Source of the DNA: Desulfosediminicola ganghwensis
GTDB lineage: Bacteria; Desulfobacterota; Desulfobulbia; Desulfobulbales; Desulfocapsaceae
NCBI RefSeq assembly: GCF_005116675.2
Contig: NZ_CP050699.1
Coordinates: 186,001 to 250,000 of the forward strand
Direction of reading: 5' to 3'
DNA: 64,000 nucleotides
Every line of letters begins with the position of its first letter. Position 1 is the first letter of the stretch. A program made the position numbers and the translations under genes. Below are positions 54,013 through 63,826 of this stretch, piece by piece. The notes below the pieces were generated by a model. That model was given only the letters and a program-made list of their open reading frames with translations. It was not told the origin of the DNA and searched no databases.

Positions 54013-55674
54013 TCAGCGATACGCGTCCAAACGTGACAGTCCATATTTCTTGATCCGGTATCCTATCTGCCGCTGGGTGAGCCCAAGCTCCCTGGCTGCA
54101 CGAACCTGTACCCAGCCATGTCGCCTCAATGCTGCCTCCACCTCTTCTTTCTCCAGCTGCTGTAATGATTTTCGCCCTCGGATAATAAGGGGGGCTTCCG
54201 CCACCGGTGGTGCTATAGCTGCCTCATCATGAACCAGCATTGCCCCACCCGCAGCACTGCTCCTCCTGACAAGCACATTTGGCGGAAGATCACCCAGGGT
54301 TAACCGGTCTCCTTCAGCCAGGATGATCATACGCTCAACCATATTCTGCATTTCACGGACGTTGCCAGGCCATGGATAATCAATGAGAAAGTCGAGCAAT
54401 TCCGAGGTCAGCATCAGCTTCTTGCCATTACGCTGGTTGCTCATACTGAGGAAATGGTTGAGCAGTAAGGGAATATCCTCCATCCGCTCCCTGACAGGCG
54501 GTAACTGAATCGGCACCACATTCAATCTGTAGTAAAGATCAGCCCTGAAATTCCCTTCCTCTACAGCCTGCTCTAAGCCGACATTGGTGGCGGCAATAAT
54601 TCGAACATCCACGTCATATGTTTTACTGCCACCAATCCGCTCGAACTGCTTTTCCTGCAGGACTCTCAACATCTTCGCCTGCAATGCCAACGGCATCTCG
54701 CCGATTTCATCAAGAAATATCGTGCCTTTATTCGCCAACTCGAAACGCCCGGGCCGAGTCGCGTGAGCACCTGTAAATGCACCTTTCTCATGGCCGAACA
54801 ACTCACTTTCCAACAAAGTTTCCGGCAACGCAGCGCAATTCACTTTAATAAAGGCCTTGTCTTTTCGACCTCCCGATTCGTGCACTGCTTTCGCCACCAG
54901 CTCCTTGCCTGTTCCAGACTCACCGAGCAACAGCACAGTAGCTGAGCTTGGGGCTATTTTTTCTATAATGGAATACACTTCCTGCATGGGCTTGGAGTGC
55001 CCTATTATATAATGACCATCATGACGACTATGCAACTTTGCCTTCAGCGAGCGATTTTCCTCCTGCAGCTTGGCCTCTTTACGCTCTATTTCTTCATGCA
55101 GGGTTATGAACTGGGCCATCAGTGTAGCCAGCACAGTTAGAAACCTGACATCCTCGTCAAAGGAGACATCGCTGCCAAAAAGACGGTCAACACTCAACAC
55201 TCCAACGGTCTTTTCCTGCATCAATACAGGAACCCCCAAAAAAGACAACCGCTCCTTACTAAATGCGGGACGCGAACCCGTTCTGTTGAGAAAGAGCGGC
55301 TCACTATGAATATCCGGAACGACAAAAGGCGCCTTGGTCTGGAAAATTTTCCCATAGACACCTTCATCAGGCCTGTACACGCCCCTCTGCTTTTCCTGTG
55401 TGGTCAAACCACAGCTCACCTTGATCATCAACCTGCCGGTCATCTTGTCGAGCAGCAGCAGGGTCGCCCGTTCCATTTGCATGGTATCGTTCAACACCTT
55501 CAATACACTGGCAAGAGTTGTCTCCAGGTCAACAGCCTTGCCGATAAGTTTTGTTATTCTATGTAATGCGAGCAGTTCTATGCCCTGAGTTGACTCCCCT
55601 CTTTTCGCGAAGCCGGATTTTGCGTAGTCCATCATCGCTCTCCTTAGCTGCATGAGGATTGCATTGATACCCAT
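54013..55674 (-). CDS. nifA: Nif-specific sigma-54 activator NifA
   Basis: Transcription activator of the nif genes. Domains: N-terminal GAF (residues about 30-190), central AAA+ (about 210-440) with Walker A GESGTGKE, sigma-54-contacting GAFTGA, Walker [14 protein letters not shown], and a C-terminal Fis-type helix-turn-helix ([20 protein letters not shown]). No Cys-rich interdomain linker of the oxygen-sensing alphaproteobacterial type is seen. ATG 55674 (AAAGGA ribosome site) is preferred over 55689. It is transcribed away from nifH, sharing the intergenic region with the sigma-54 promoters. Confidence 0.93.
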   Translation of the reverse strand: MGINAILMQLRRAMMDYAKSGFAKRGESTQGIELLALHRITKLIGKAVDLETTLASVLKVLNDTMQMERATLLLLDKMTGRLMIKVSCGLTTQEKQRGVYRPDEGVYGKIFQTKAPFVVPDIHSEPLFLNRTGSRPAFSKERLSFLGVPVLMQEKTVGVLSVDRLFGSDVSFDEDVRFLTVLATLMAQFITLHEEIERKEAKLQEENRSLKAKLHSRHDGHYIIGHSKPMQEVYSIIEKIAPSSATVLLLGESGTGKELVAKAVHESGGRKDKAFIKVNCAALPETLLESELFGHEKGAFTGAHATRPGRFELANKGTIFLDEIGEMPLALQAKMLRVLQEKQFERIGGSKTYDVDVRIIAATNVGLEQAVEEGNFRADLYYRLNVVPIQLPPVRERMEDIPLLLNHFLSMSNQRNGKKLMLTSELLDFLIDYPWPGNVREMQNMVERMIILAEGDRLTLGDLPPNVLVRRSSAAGGAMLVHDEAAIAPPVAEAPLIIRGRKSLQQLEKEEVEAALRRHGWVQVRAARELGLTQRQIGYRIKKYGLSRLDAYR

Positions 55675-55734
55675 TACAATCCTTTCCATTTTTCATCTGT
55701 TAATCCTCAAAATTCCTGACTTTCAGATTACACA

Positions 55735-55749
55735 GCAAGTATTGCACCA
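55735..55749 (-). promoter_or_regulatory. Sigma-54-type promoter candidate for nifA
   Basis: On the minus strand TGGTGC-AATAC-TTGC: GG and GC exactly ten bases apart and a matching TTGC -12 element; the -24 element has two mismatches (TG for CA). It would start nifA transcripts about 50 bases before the gene. Confidence 0.5.
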
Positions 55750-55952
55750 AATTGGCACATTTTTGCTTTTTTGTCATTTTGTCACATACTTTCGGACACA
55801 TAAGCGGAAACAGTTCTAACTATCATCTGCTAACATCAACCATTACTCTCACTTTCCTGTGACGAACCTGTACATTTTCGTAAAACTATTCTAAATTTTT
55901 TTCGCCAATTTCCTTACATGCCACATCGTCGTATGTACCGATCTGACATTCC

Positions 55953-55968
55953 TGTAGCATTCGGCACA
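55953..55968 (+). promoter_or_regulatory. NifA upstream activator sequence
   Basis: TGT-N10-ACA (TGTAGCATTCGGCACA), an exact match to the NifA consensus, about 130 bases before the expected nifH transcription start, the usual distance. Confidence 0.75.
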
Positions 55969-56069
55969 AAACAGAAATCACCGCCATCCCACCCACCACA
56001 CCACCCAAGGCCACACCAACAGCGCTCAACAGCACGATTTAATTACATTTAAACTTTTGAGCACGTGTC

Positions 56070-56084
56070 TGGCACACCATTTGC
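56070..56084 (+). promoter_or_regulatory. Sigma-54 promoter of the nifH operon
   Basis: TGGCAC-ACCAT-TTGC matches the -24/-12 consensus at every fixed position with correct spacing. The start site would be near 56096, giving an untranslated leader of about 110 bases. Confidence 0.9.
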
Positions 56085-56173
56085 GATAACAGGTTGCAAC
56101 AGATACACACTGCAACAGGCCGACAGCTTTCAATTGTGTCGGAACACGCAAACCCAAAAACCCAGGTACTTAA

Positions 56174-57031
<858 letters not shown>

Positions 57032-57123
57032 CCGAATTTTATTTTATGCAATTAGTGCTGAACGAATCTCCACATTCCCTGATTCATTCAGCGCACAGCA
57101 CAGACTTGAAGGAGAAATATACC

Positions 57124-57471
57124 ATGATGATCATGATTCGGGCCATCGTTCGACCGGAAAAAGCTGACGACGTACTTGCCGCATTAATGGATGCCGGTTT
57201 CCCCGCAGTTACCAAGTATTCCGTTGCCGGGCGCGGTAAGCAGCGAGGCATCAAGATCGGTGAAGTCACCTATGACGAGATCCCCAAAACCATGCTGGTG
57301 AGTGTTGTTAAAGCGCAGGACAAGGACTTCATCATCAGCACCATTATGAGCGCTGCCCGTTCCGGCACCAAGGGTGCTTTTGGAGACGGCAAGATCTTCG
57401 TGACCGATGTTGAAGATGTATACACCATCAGCTCCGGCATAAAAGAGCCTACAGAGGAGGTGACCGCATGA
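57124..57471 (+). CDS. nifI1: PII-like nitrogenase regulator NifI1
   Basis: PII homologue found between nifH and nifD in archaea and anaerobes. It binds NifDK with NifI2 to switch off activity when ammonium is present, relieved by 2-oxoglutarate. 115 residues from ATG 57124 (AAGGAG ribosome site): MIRAIVRPEKADDVLAALMD start, C-terminal FGDGKIFVTDVEDVYTISSG. The T-loop lacks the uridylylation Tyr of GlnB. Overlaps nifI2 by four bases (ATGA). Confidence 0.95.
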   Translation: MMIMIRAIVRPEKADDVLAALMDAGFPAVTKYSVAGRGKQRGIKIGEVTYDEIPKTMLVSVVKAQDKDFIISTIMSAARSGTKGAFGDGKIFVTDVEDVYTISSGIKEPTEEVTA

Positions 57472-57842
57472 AAGAGGTAATCGCGGTTGTTCGTATGAAT
57501 ATGATGAACCGCACCAAGGCAGCTCTCTCTGATGCTGGTATAGCAGCATATTTTGCCCACGAAGCCCAGGGACGCGGCATGGGTTTCATCAACCCGAAAC
57601 TGCTTGAAGGCGTAGAGCAAGGATATGAAGAGGCCGCAGCACTGCTTGGTGAGAAAGGCAAGCTTTACCCGAAACGCATGGTAACAGCGGTAATTGAGGA
57701 TGATCAGGTGGACGAGGTGGTTGAAGCCATCATCAAAGTCAATCAGACCGGTAAACCCGGCGATGGCAAGATCTTCGTCCTGCCGGTTGCAGATGCAGTA
57801 CGTGTTCGAACCGGAGAATCCGGCTTGAAATCTATCACGTAG
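57468..57842 (+). CDS. nifI2: PII-like nitrogenase regulator NifI2
   Basis: Partner of NifI1 in post-translational switch-off of nitrogenase. 124 residues with the longer T-loop region characteristic of NifI2 (FAHEAQGRGMGFINPKLLEG) and the conserved PII C-terminus [20 protein letters not shown]. It begins in the last codon of nifI1, ensuring paired synthesis. A small hairpin precedes the nifD start 88 bases on. Confidence 0.95.
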   Translation: MKEVIAVVRMNMMNRTKAALSDAGIAAYFAHEAQGRGMGFINPKLLEGVEQGYEEAAALLGEKGKLYPKRMVTAVIEDDQVDEVVEAIIKVNQTGKPGDGKIFVLPVADAVRVRTGESGLKSIT

Positions 57843-57929
57843 CGTAAGCCCATCACCAGACTGCAGCAAATTTCAACCAACAACAACAGGGAACGATGGT
57901 TATCCGCCGTTCTCTGCCAGGAGATACAA

Positions 57930-59567
57930 ATGGGTAAAGCACAGAAAGCCGTTCAGTGGGATCCCACTGACATAAAACAAAAACTCCTTGAAAAGTATCC
58001 GCCCAAGGTTGCCAGAAAACGTGCCAAGCAGATACTTATCAACGAAGCACAGGAAAACACCACGCCGGAGATTACCGCCAACGTGCGAACCATTCCGGGT
58101 ATCATCACTATGCGTGGCTGCACCTACGCCGGCTGTAAGGGCGTTATCATGGGCCCCACCAGCGACATCGTCAATCTGGTCCATGGACCGATCGGCTGCA
58201 GCTTCTACGCCTGGCTGACCAGACGAAACCAGAGCGATGCCTCAGGCCATGAGAACGCCAACTTCATCAACTACTGCATGTCCACGGACATGCAGGACTC
58301 AGACATCATCTTTGGTGGTGAAAAGAAGCTTGAACTTGCCATTCAGGAGGCATATGACACTTTTCACCCCAAGGCTATCGCAATTTTCGCAACCTGCCCT
58401 GTGGGTCTGATCGGTGACGATATTCATGCGGTTGCAAGGAAGATGAAAGAAAAGTTTGGAGACTGTAACGTTTTTGCCTTCAGTTGCGAGGGGTACAAAG
58501 GTGTTTCACAGTCCGCCGGCCACCATATCGCCAACAACCAGGTATTTACTCATCTGGTCGGCAAGAGCGAACAGGAAAAGACCGATAAATACAAGATCAA
58601 CCTCCTGGGCGAGTACAACATCGGCGGTGACGGCTTCGAAATCGACAGAATTTTGAAAAAATGCGGCATCACCAATATCGCCACGTTCTCTGGTAACTCC
58701 ACCTACGACCAGTTCGCTTCAGCCAACCAGGCTGACCTGAGTTGCGTCATGTGTCACCGCTCCATCAACTATGTGGCGGACATGCTGGAGACCAAATACG
58801 GCATCCCCTGGATTAAGGTGAATTTTATCGGCGCCGAGGCGACCGCTAAATCTCTCAGGAAAATTGGCGCCTATTTCGCCGACCAGGAGCTGGTTGACAA
58901 AATCGAAGAGGTTATCGCTGAAGAGATGCCAAGCGTAAAAGCCATCTGTGAGGATGTTCTGCCACGCACCACCGGCAAGACCGCCATGCTGTTCGTCGGC
59001 GGATCGCGCGCCCATCATTACCAGGAACTGTTCAGTGAGATGGGCATGAAGACGCTCTCTGCCGGTTACGAGTTCGCCCATCGCGATGACTATGAAGGCC
59101 GGGAAGTCATTCCCAACCTGAAAGTTGATGCAGACAGCCGTAACATTGAAGAGATCGAAGTCTCGGCAGATCCCGAACTCTTTAAACCACGTAAGAGTGA
59201 AGAAGAGTTGAAAGCGCTTGAAAAATCCGGTTTTGAGTTCAAGGAATATGAAGGCCTTATCCCCGATATGGACAAGGACACCTTGATCATTGATGATCTC
59301 AACCAGTATGAGGCCGAAAAACTCGTAGAGCTGTTAAAGCCGGATATTTTCTGTGCAGGCATCAAGGAGAAGTTCTCCATCCAGAAGCTTGGAATTCCGA
59401 TGAAGCAGCTGCACAGCTATGACTCCGGCGGGCCATACGCAGGTTTCAAAGGGGCGATAAATTTCTATCAGGAAATCGACCGCCTGGTTACCAGCAAGGT
59501 CTGGAGCTACATGAAGGCTCCCTGGGAAGAGAATCCCGAGCTGTCAGCTACTTACGTCTGGGAATAA
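57930..59567 (+). CDS. nifD: Nitrogenase MoFe protein alpha subunit NifD
   Basis: Carries FeMo-co. P-cluster Cys in RGCTYAGCKG, HGPIGCSFYAW and ATCPVGLIGDD; the FeMo-co Cys in MCHRSINYVAD and His in LHSYDSGGPYAGFKG. 545 residues, about 50 longer than the proteobacterial form, with the extra segment near the C-terminal third (residues about 375-450), as in other anaerobes. Good ribosome site AGGAG. An elaborate RNA stem-loop separates it from nifK. Confidence 0.97.
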   Translation: MGKAQKAVQWDPTDIKQKLLEKYPPKVARKRAKQILINEAQENTTPEITANVRTIPGIITMRGCTYAGCKGVIMGPTSDIVNLVHGPIGCSFYAWLTRRNQSDASGHENANFINYCMSTDMQDSDIIFGGEKKLELAIQEAYDTFHPKAIAIFATCPVGLIGDDIHAVARKMKEKFGDCNVFAFSCEGYKGVSQSAGHHIANNQVFTHLVGKSEQEKTDKYKINLLGEYNIGGDGFEIDRILKKCGITNIATFSGNSTYDQFASANQADLSCVMCHRSINYVADMLETKYGIPWIKVNFIGAEATAKSLRKIGAYFADQELVDKIEEVIAEEMPSVKAICEDVLPRTTGKTAMLFVGGSRAHHYQELFSEMGMKTLSAGYEFAHRDDYEGREVIPNLKVDADSRNIEEIEVSADPELFKPRKSEEELKALEKSGFEFKEYEGLIPDMDKDTLIIDDLNQYEAEKLVELLKPDIFCAGIKEKFSIQKLGIPMKQLHSYDSGGPYAGFKGAINFYQEIDRLVTSKVWSYMKAPWEENPELSATYVWE

Positions 59568-59569
59568 TA

Positions 59570-59694
59570 GAAAAATTGTCTTTTCGTCCAATCTCTTCGT
59601 TGTGCTGATGAATTTTATCCTCGACATATAAAGCATATGTCTGCGGGAAAATTCCTCAGCACGCCTCGACCTTGAACGAAAATCCTAATTTTTC
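59570..59694 (+). other. Elaborate stem-loop filling the nifD-nifK spacer
   Basis: Starting two bases after the nifD stop, successive pairings occur, from outside in: GAAAAATT with AATTTTTC, TTTTCGT with ACGAAAA, CAA with TTG, then after an internal gap GTGCTGA (59602-59608) with TCAGCAC (59656-59662), GAATTTT with AAAATTC, and GACATAT with ATATGTC around the loop AAAGC. Seven-base arms align in order with equal-sized internal loops. It may stabilise or process the nif message. No T run follows, so it is not an ordinary terminator. Confidence 0.75.
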
Positions 59695-59727
59695 GTGGAA
59701 CTAAGAGAATCACGAATAGGTACTCAC

Positions 59728-61101
59728 ATGTTACTACGACATACACCAAAAGAAGTTACAGAGCGTAAGGCTCTGACAATCAATCCGGCAAAGACCTGCC
59801 AGCCGATTGGTGCCATGTATGCAGCACTCGGCATTAAGGGCTGCTTGCCGCATAGTCACGGTTCCCAGGGCTGTTGTGCCTACCATAGATCTACCCTGAC
59901 CAGGCATTATAAAGAGCCGATCTCAGCCGCGACAAGTTCCTTTACCGAGGGTGCATCAGTTTTTGGCGGCCAGGCGAACCTGCTGCAGGCTATCAATAAT
60001 ATCTTTACCGTTTACGAGCCTGAAGTAATCGCTGTTCACACCACCTGCCTCTCCGAAACCATTGGTGACGACCTGCCGCAGATCTTCGACAAGGCGATCA
60101 AGGAGAAAAAGGTTCCGGAAGGCAAGACGGTTCTGGGTGCTCCCACCCCAAGTTATGTCGGCTCACATGTAACCGGCTTTTCCAACATGGTCAAAGCCAT
60201 GGCGGCTCTTGCCCGGAAAAGCGAAAACAGAAACGGCAAGGTCAATATCATCCCGGGCTGGGTAGAGCCATGCGACATGGAAGAAATCAAGCGTCTCGCG
60301 GCCATGATGGATGTAAAGATCAACATGTTCCCGGACACTTCCGGAGTCCTGAACGGTCCACTCAATGGCGAGTACCACATGTTCCCTGATGGTGGTACCC
60401 CGATTGAGGACATCAAGAGCAGCGGTGATGCAAGCGGTACTCTCGCCCTCGGCGAATGGTGCTCTGCCGATGCGGCACGGACCCTCGACTCCAAATGCAA
60501 GGTTCCCTGTTCCGTACTTGATATGCCGTTCGGCCTGCAGGCAACAGATCGTTTCATCGATGCTTTGAGAAAAATCGCCGGCACCTCTGTGGCCGAAGAG
60601 GTCTCTGCTGAACGTGGTCAGCTGGTCGATATGATTTCTGATATGCACCAGTATTTCTATCACAAGAAAGTAGCGATTTTCGGTGACCCTGATCAGTTGA
60701 TCTCCATGGTTGAGTTCCTGGTCGCCATCGATATGTGCCCTATTCACATCGTCACAGGTACCCCCGGCAAGAAATTCGAGCGCCGTATTAAAGAGATTAC
60801 CAAGGACGTCCCGTATGAAGTGAATGTCAAGGCTGCCGGAGATATGTTCCTGCTCCACCAGTGGATTAAGAACGAGCCTGTCGATCTGCTGATCGGTAAC
60901 ACCTATGGCAAATATATGGCCCGGGACGAAGACATCCCGTTTATCCGCTGGGGCTTTCCTATCCTCGACCGCCAGGGGCATCAGTACTTCCCGACTGTCG
61001 GATACAAGGGCGGTATCAGGATGCTTGAAAAAATTCTTGGAGTACTTCTCGACCGGATGGATCGTGATAATCCGGAGGAGAAGTTCGAACTCGTCTACTA
61101 G
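59728..61101 (+). CDS. nifK: Nitrogenase MoFe protein beta subunit NifK
   Basis: 457 residues from ATG 59728; the upstream in-frame extension to 59695 is unlikely. P-cluster Cys in NPAKTCQPIGAMYAALG, GSQGCCAYHR and VHTTCLSETIGDDL. FDGPTSTG-like loop replaced by the short-N-terminus form, lacking the ~50-residue N-terminal extension of Azotobacter NifK, as is usual for anaerobes. The ribosome site (AGG) is weak and lies beyond the spacer stem-loop. Confidence 0.97.
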   Translation: MLLRHTPKEVTERKALTINPAKTCQPIGAMYAALGIKGCLPHSHGSQGCCAYHRSTLTRHYKEPISAATSSFTEGASVFGGQANLLQAINNIFTVYEPEVIAVHTTCLSETIGDDLPQIFDKAIKEKKVPEGKTVLGAPTPSYVGSHVTGFSNMVKAMAALARKSENRNGKVNIIPGWVEPCDMEEIKRLAAMMDVKINMFPDTSGVLNGPLNGEYHMFPDGGTPIEDIKSSGDASGTLALGEWCSADAARTLDSKCKVPCSVLDMPFGLQATDRFIDALRKIAGTSVAEEVSAERGQLVDMISDMHQYFYHKKVAIFGDPDQLISMVEFLVAIDMCPIHIVTGTPGKKFERRIKEITKDVPYEVNVKAAGDMFLLHQWIKNEPVDLLIGNTYGKYMARDEDIPFIRWGFPILDRQGHQYFPTVGYKGGIRMLEKILGVLLDRMDRDNPEEKFELVY

Positions 61102-61226
61102 GGGACGGGAACACCGTTGATCCAGACTTCGCTGCATACGAACACAGGCCTCTCGCTCAAAATCGCATGCAGCGATTCAACAACAGGCGAATTGATCACC
61201 ATATCCAGCAGAAAAGGAAAAAGAAC

Positions 61227-62384
61227 ATGGGCAGAAACGAACAAGCTGGCGCCGGGAAACTTCCCGATTGCAAACATACGGCACCTAACCCCGGCATAGT
61301 TCAGCTCACCGTCGCACCACGGGTCAATCACCGAATCCGTTTTTCACCGCTCAACGGCAAAAATCAATCACTGATTATGCCACAGGCCGCAGTGGAAAAA
61401 ATCCGGGAGCTGGAACAGGTAGGCTCCAGGATTGATGGAGTACTGATCTACGGTCCGGGTGATCCTCTGGCCGAAATCGAACTTCCCCTTGAGACGGTAC
61501 GATTAATCAGGCAACAGTACCCTGATCTGCCGATTAGTATTCGTACGCTGGGTATCGGAGGCCTGCAACACGCTGACAAGCTTGGCAAGGCAGGAGTAAC
61601 CGAGGTTGAAGTTCTGGTGGATGCCGTCGAGCCAGCGGTTATGGAAAAAATCTACGCCTGGGTCCGACCTGGCTTCAAAACCTTGAAGCTCTCTGAGGCA
61701 ACAGCAACATTGGCCAGAGAACAATCCCATGCCATACAGGCCTTCCAGGACGCTGGCTTAAAAATTCGCATCGTCTCGACCCTCTATCCCATGGTCAATG
61801 ACGATCAATTTGAATTGCTGGCCAAAAAAATGGCAGAGCTTGGTGCTGACGAGATGGTACTCCATCCGTATGCACCCGAAATCGAGGCCGATATAAGCCT
61901 TCCGGAACCCAGCCCGGAGCTCATGGCCACCGTTGTCGGCAAAATCGCCAACATCCTCCCGGCCATAGAGGGCAGACCCGCAGTGATAGAGACAGCAGGT
62001 TGTAATGAAGCAGCCAACAATCTGCCAAAACCCAAAGAGGACCGGCCCAACATAGCAGTGGTCAGCTCAAACGGCATGGAGGTAGATCTGCATCTTGGCC
62101 AGGCACCACAACTGCTTATCTACGGGCCCAGGGAAGATGGCTTGAAATGCTTACTTGAGTGCCGACCGGCACCACAGCCCGGAGAAGGAAAAGAGCGCTG
62201 GGACATCCTCGCCGGCACCATCCCTGACTGTTTTGCCCTGCTTGCGGCAAGCGCAGGAGATCGACCACGGAGGATTCTGGACCGGCACGGCATCAACGTG
62301 CTTATTACCCATGACAATATCGAAGGCAGTGTCGATTTGCTCTATGGCGGCGAACGCAAAAAAGGCTGCGGCAAGAAAGCGTAA
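61227..62384 (+). CDS. NifB-like/NifX fusion lacking the radical-SAM cysteines
   Basis: 385 residues from ATG 61227 (AAAAGG ribosome site). Residues about 30-260 align with the NifB radical-SAM domain: VAPRVNHRIRFSPLNG stands where NifB has VAPxCNxxCNxCNRK, so the three cluster cysteines are Val, Ile and Ser; GPGDPLAEIELPLET, IYAWV and the DAGLKIRIVSTLYP region are otherwise NifB-like. Residues about 285-385 are a NifX/NifB C-terminal cofactor-binding domain (IAVVSSNGMEVDLHLGQAPQ). It therefore cannot do NifB's radical chemistry; a cofactor carrier, scaffold or regulatory role is inferred. It follows nifK by 125 bases, so is probably in the operon. Confidence 0.8.
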   Translation: MGRNEQAGAGKLPDCKHTAPNPGIVQLTVAPRVNHRIRFSPLNGKNQSLIMPQAAVEKIRELEQVGSRIDGVLIYGPGDPLAEIELPLETVRLIRQQYPDLPISIRTLGIGGLQHADKLGKAGVTEVEVLVDAVEPAVMEKIYAWVRPGFKTLKLSEATATLAREQSHAIQAFQDAGLKIRIVSTLYPMVNDDQFELLAKKMAELGADEMVLHPYAPEIEADISLPEPSPELMATVVGKIANILPAIEGRPAVIETAGCNEAANNLPKPKEDRPNIAVVSSNGMEVDLHLGQAPQLLIYGPREDGLKCLLECRPAPQPGEGKERWDILAGTIPDCFALLAASAGDRPRRILDRHGINVLITHDNIEGSVDLLYGGERKKGCGKKA

Positions 62385-62387
62385 AAG

Positions 62388-62442
62388 GTTGGACGTTGGA
62401 CGTTGGACGTTGGACGTTGGACGTTGGACGTTGGACGTTGGA
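62388..62442. repeat. Heptamer tandem repeat (GTTGGAC), seven copies plus partial
   Basis: GTTGGAC repeats perfectly seven times, then GTTGGA. It starts four bases after the NifB-like stop and ends 40 bases before the next gene. Its number may vary by slippage. It has no coding role. Confidence 0.92.
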
Positions 62443-62481
62443 AGAGTAAATAATCATATTACTTTTAAAAAGGATTACATA

Positions 62482-62784
62482 ATGGCAACACCGGAAAAAC
62501 AAATACTTGTTTGTCAGAGTTTCAGATTAAAAGGTGACCCGAAAGGAATCTGCCACAAGCAGACTGATGGCTTTCTGCAATACATTGAGGAGGAAATCCT
62601 CGACCGTGGCCTCGATATGCAGGTCGTTGCGACCGGTTGCCTGAAACAATGCGAGTCTGGGCCTGTGATGGTGGTCCAGCCGGAGAACTGGTGGTTCAAA
62701 GGTGTGGACAGCGAGGAAGCTATCGATACCATACTCGACTCCATCGAAGATGGTGAGCCGGCAGCAGAATATCTGATTTCCTGA
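62482..62784 (+). CDS. Thioredoxin-like [2Fe-2S] ferredoxin of the nif cluster
   Basis: 100 residues with the thioredoxin-fold [2Fe-2S] cysteine pattern: one Cys in LVCQSFR and one in GICHKQT, then GCLKQCESGP with the last pair. Such proteins accompany nif genes in many diazotrophs and may donate electrons or shield nitrogenase, but the function is not settled. The ribosome site AAAGGA lies upstream and the GNAT gene follows four bases after its stop, so they are co-translated. Confidence 0.85.
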   Translation: MATPEKQILVCQSFRLKGDPKGICHKQTDGFLQYIEEEILDRGLDMQVVATGCLKQCESGPVMVVQPENWWFKGVDSEEAIDTILDSIEDGEPAAEYLIS

Positions 62785-62788
62785 GCGC

Positions 62789-63247
62789 ATGACCAGAAGC
62801 CAGGCAACAATACGGCCCGCCAAAACCAAAGATATCGAGACAATGGCAGCTCTTCTGGCTGAACTGTTTGATGTCGAAGAGGACTTTCAGGGTGATGCAA
62901 AACGACAACTCAAAGGTCTCAGGATGCTGCTTGAATCTGATCAGGCTATTGTTCTGGTCGCCGAGGTACAAGGGGAAGTCGTTGGAATGTGCACCGGCCA
63001 GACCCTGATTTCCACAGCCGAAGGCGGGCCGGCCCTGCTGGTGGAAGATGTAGTTATAGACCAAAAGTTCAGGCAAAGAGGTATTGGCAGACAACTGCTT
63101 GAATCCATAGCAGACAAGGCGGGCCGCCACTCCATATCACGCCTGCAGTTACTTGCCGATCGCAACAACAGTGCAGCGCTGGACTTTTATCGCAAGACAG
63201 GCTGGAACTCTACCGATCTCATCTGTCTGAGAAGTCGCGTTCCATAG
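62789..63247 (+). CDS. GNAT-family N-acetyltransferase
   Basis: 152 residues, GNAT fold: VVIDQKFRQRGIGRQLLESI holds the acetyl-CoA-binding R/Q-x-x-G-x-G/A loop, followed by the ISRLQLLADRNNSAALDFYRKTGW segment typical of motif B. The acceptor is unknown. It starts four bases after the [2Fe-2S] gene and lies in the nif operon, so a nitrogenase-linked substrate or protein is possible. Confidence 0.85.
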   Translation: MTRSQATIRPAKTKDIETMAALLAELFDVEEDFQGDAKRQLKGLRMLLESDQAIVLVAEVQGEVVGMCTGQTLISTAEGGPALLVEDVVIDQKFRQRGIGRQLLESIADKAGRHSISRLQLLADRNNSAALDFYRKTGWNSTDLICLRSRVP

Positions 63248-63309
63248 CTTGATTCCTAAAAAACAGTCTCTCAGCTTGCCGTTTTTATTGGTTTTACCAG
63301 GAGGACTCC

Positions 63310-63756
63310 ATGCAAACAACTCTCATCCAGCCCAAAGAGCTCATTGTCTCCATTGACGACTGGCAGGATTACCTCAGGGATGGACAACAGTTTCTGAGCA
63401 CAGCCGTCGGCGCTTTCAGCAAAAAGCGAAAGGCATTTACCTCAGAGGCACTGTATAACATCACAGCCATGGCCATTGAAAAGCTGATAATGGGCTTTCT
63501 CATGAAAAATGGTGACCTGGCAGAAAACCACACCATGACAGATCTTGCCGCCGCACTTGAACGACATACCGGACCACTGCCGGATCTCCATAAAAAACTG
63601 CTCTTTCTCGACAGCTTCCAGGATATCTGCGACCCGGATGAATACCAGTACGTAGTCCCCGACGAACACCAGGTTTCGGTCATCCTGGATATTGGCCTTG
63701 AAGTTCAGCAGCTTATTTTGCCGCTGGTGCAACAAAACCGGACCAAACCGTCATAA
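63310..63756 (+). CDS. HEPN-like protein in the nif cluster
   Basis: 148 residues, all helical. The middle (NITAMAIEKLIMGFLMKNGD then ENHTMTDLAAALERH) resembles the HEPN fold, where a polar residue pair near the last helix binds nucleotides or RNA; assignment is from pattern only, and the canonical RxxxxH is not clear. It follows the GNAT gene by 62 bases with an AGGAGG ribosome site, so it is in the nif operon. Confidence 0.55.
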   Translation: MQTTLIQPKELIVSIDDWQDYLRDGQQFLSTAVGAFSKKRKAFTSEALYNITAMAIEKLIMGFLMKNGDLAENHTMTDLAAALERHTGPLPDLHKKLLFLDSFQDICDPDEYQYVVPDEHQVSVILDIGLEVQQLILPLVQQNRTKPS

Positions 63757-63826
63757 AACAGTTTTGCCGACACCAGAGAACTCTTTTAAAATTATCACGC
63801 ACCTCATTTGCGACCACATAAACACC

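Noticed and set aside
55752-55768. TGGCACATTTTTGC as a plus-strand sigma-54 promoter
   Set aside because: Spacing is one base short (nine between GG and GC), and the better-matching nifH promoter is much closer to nifH.
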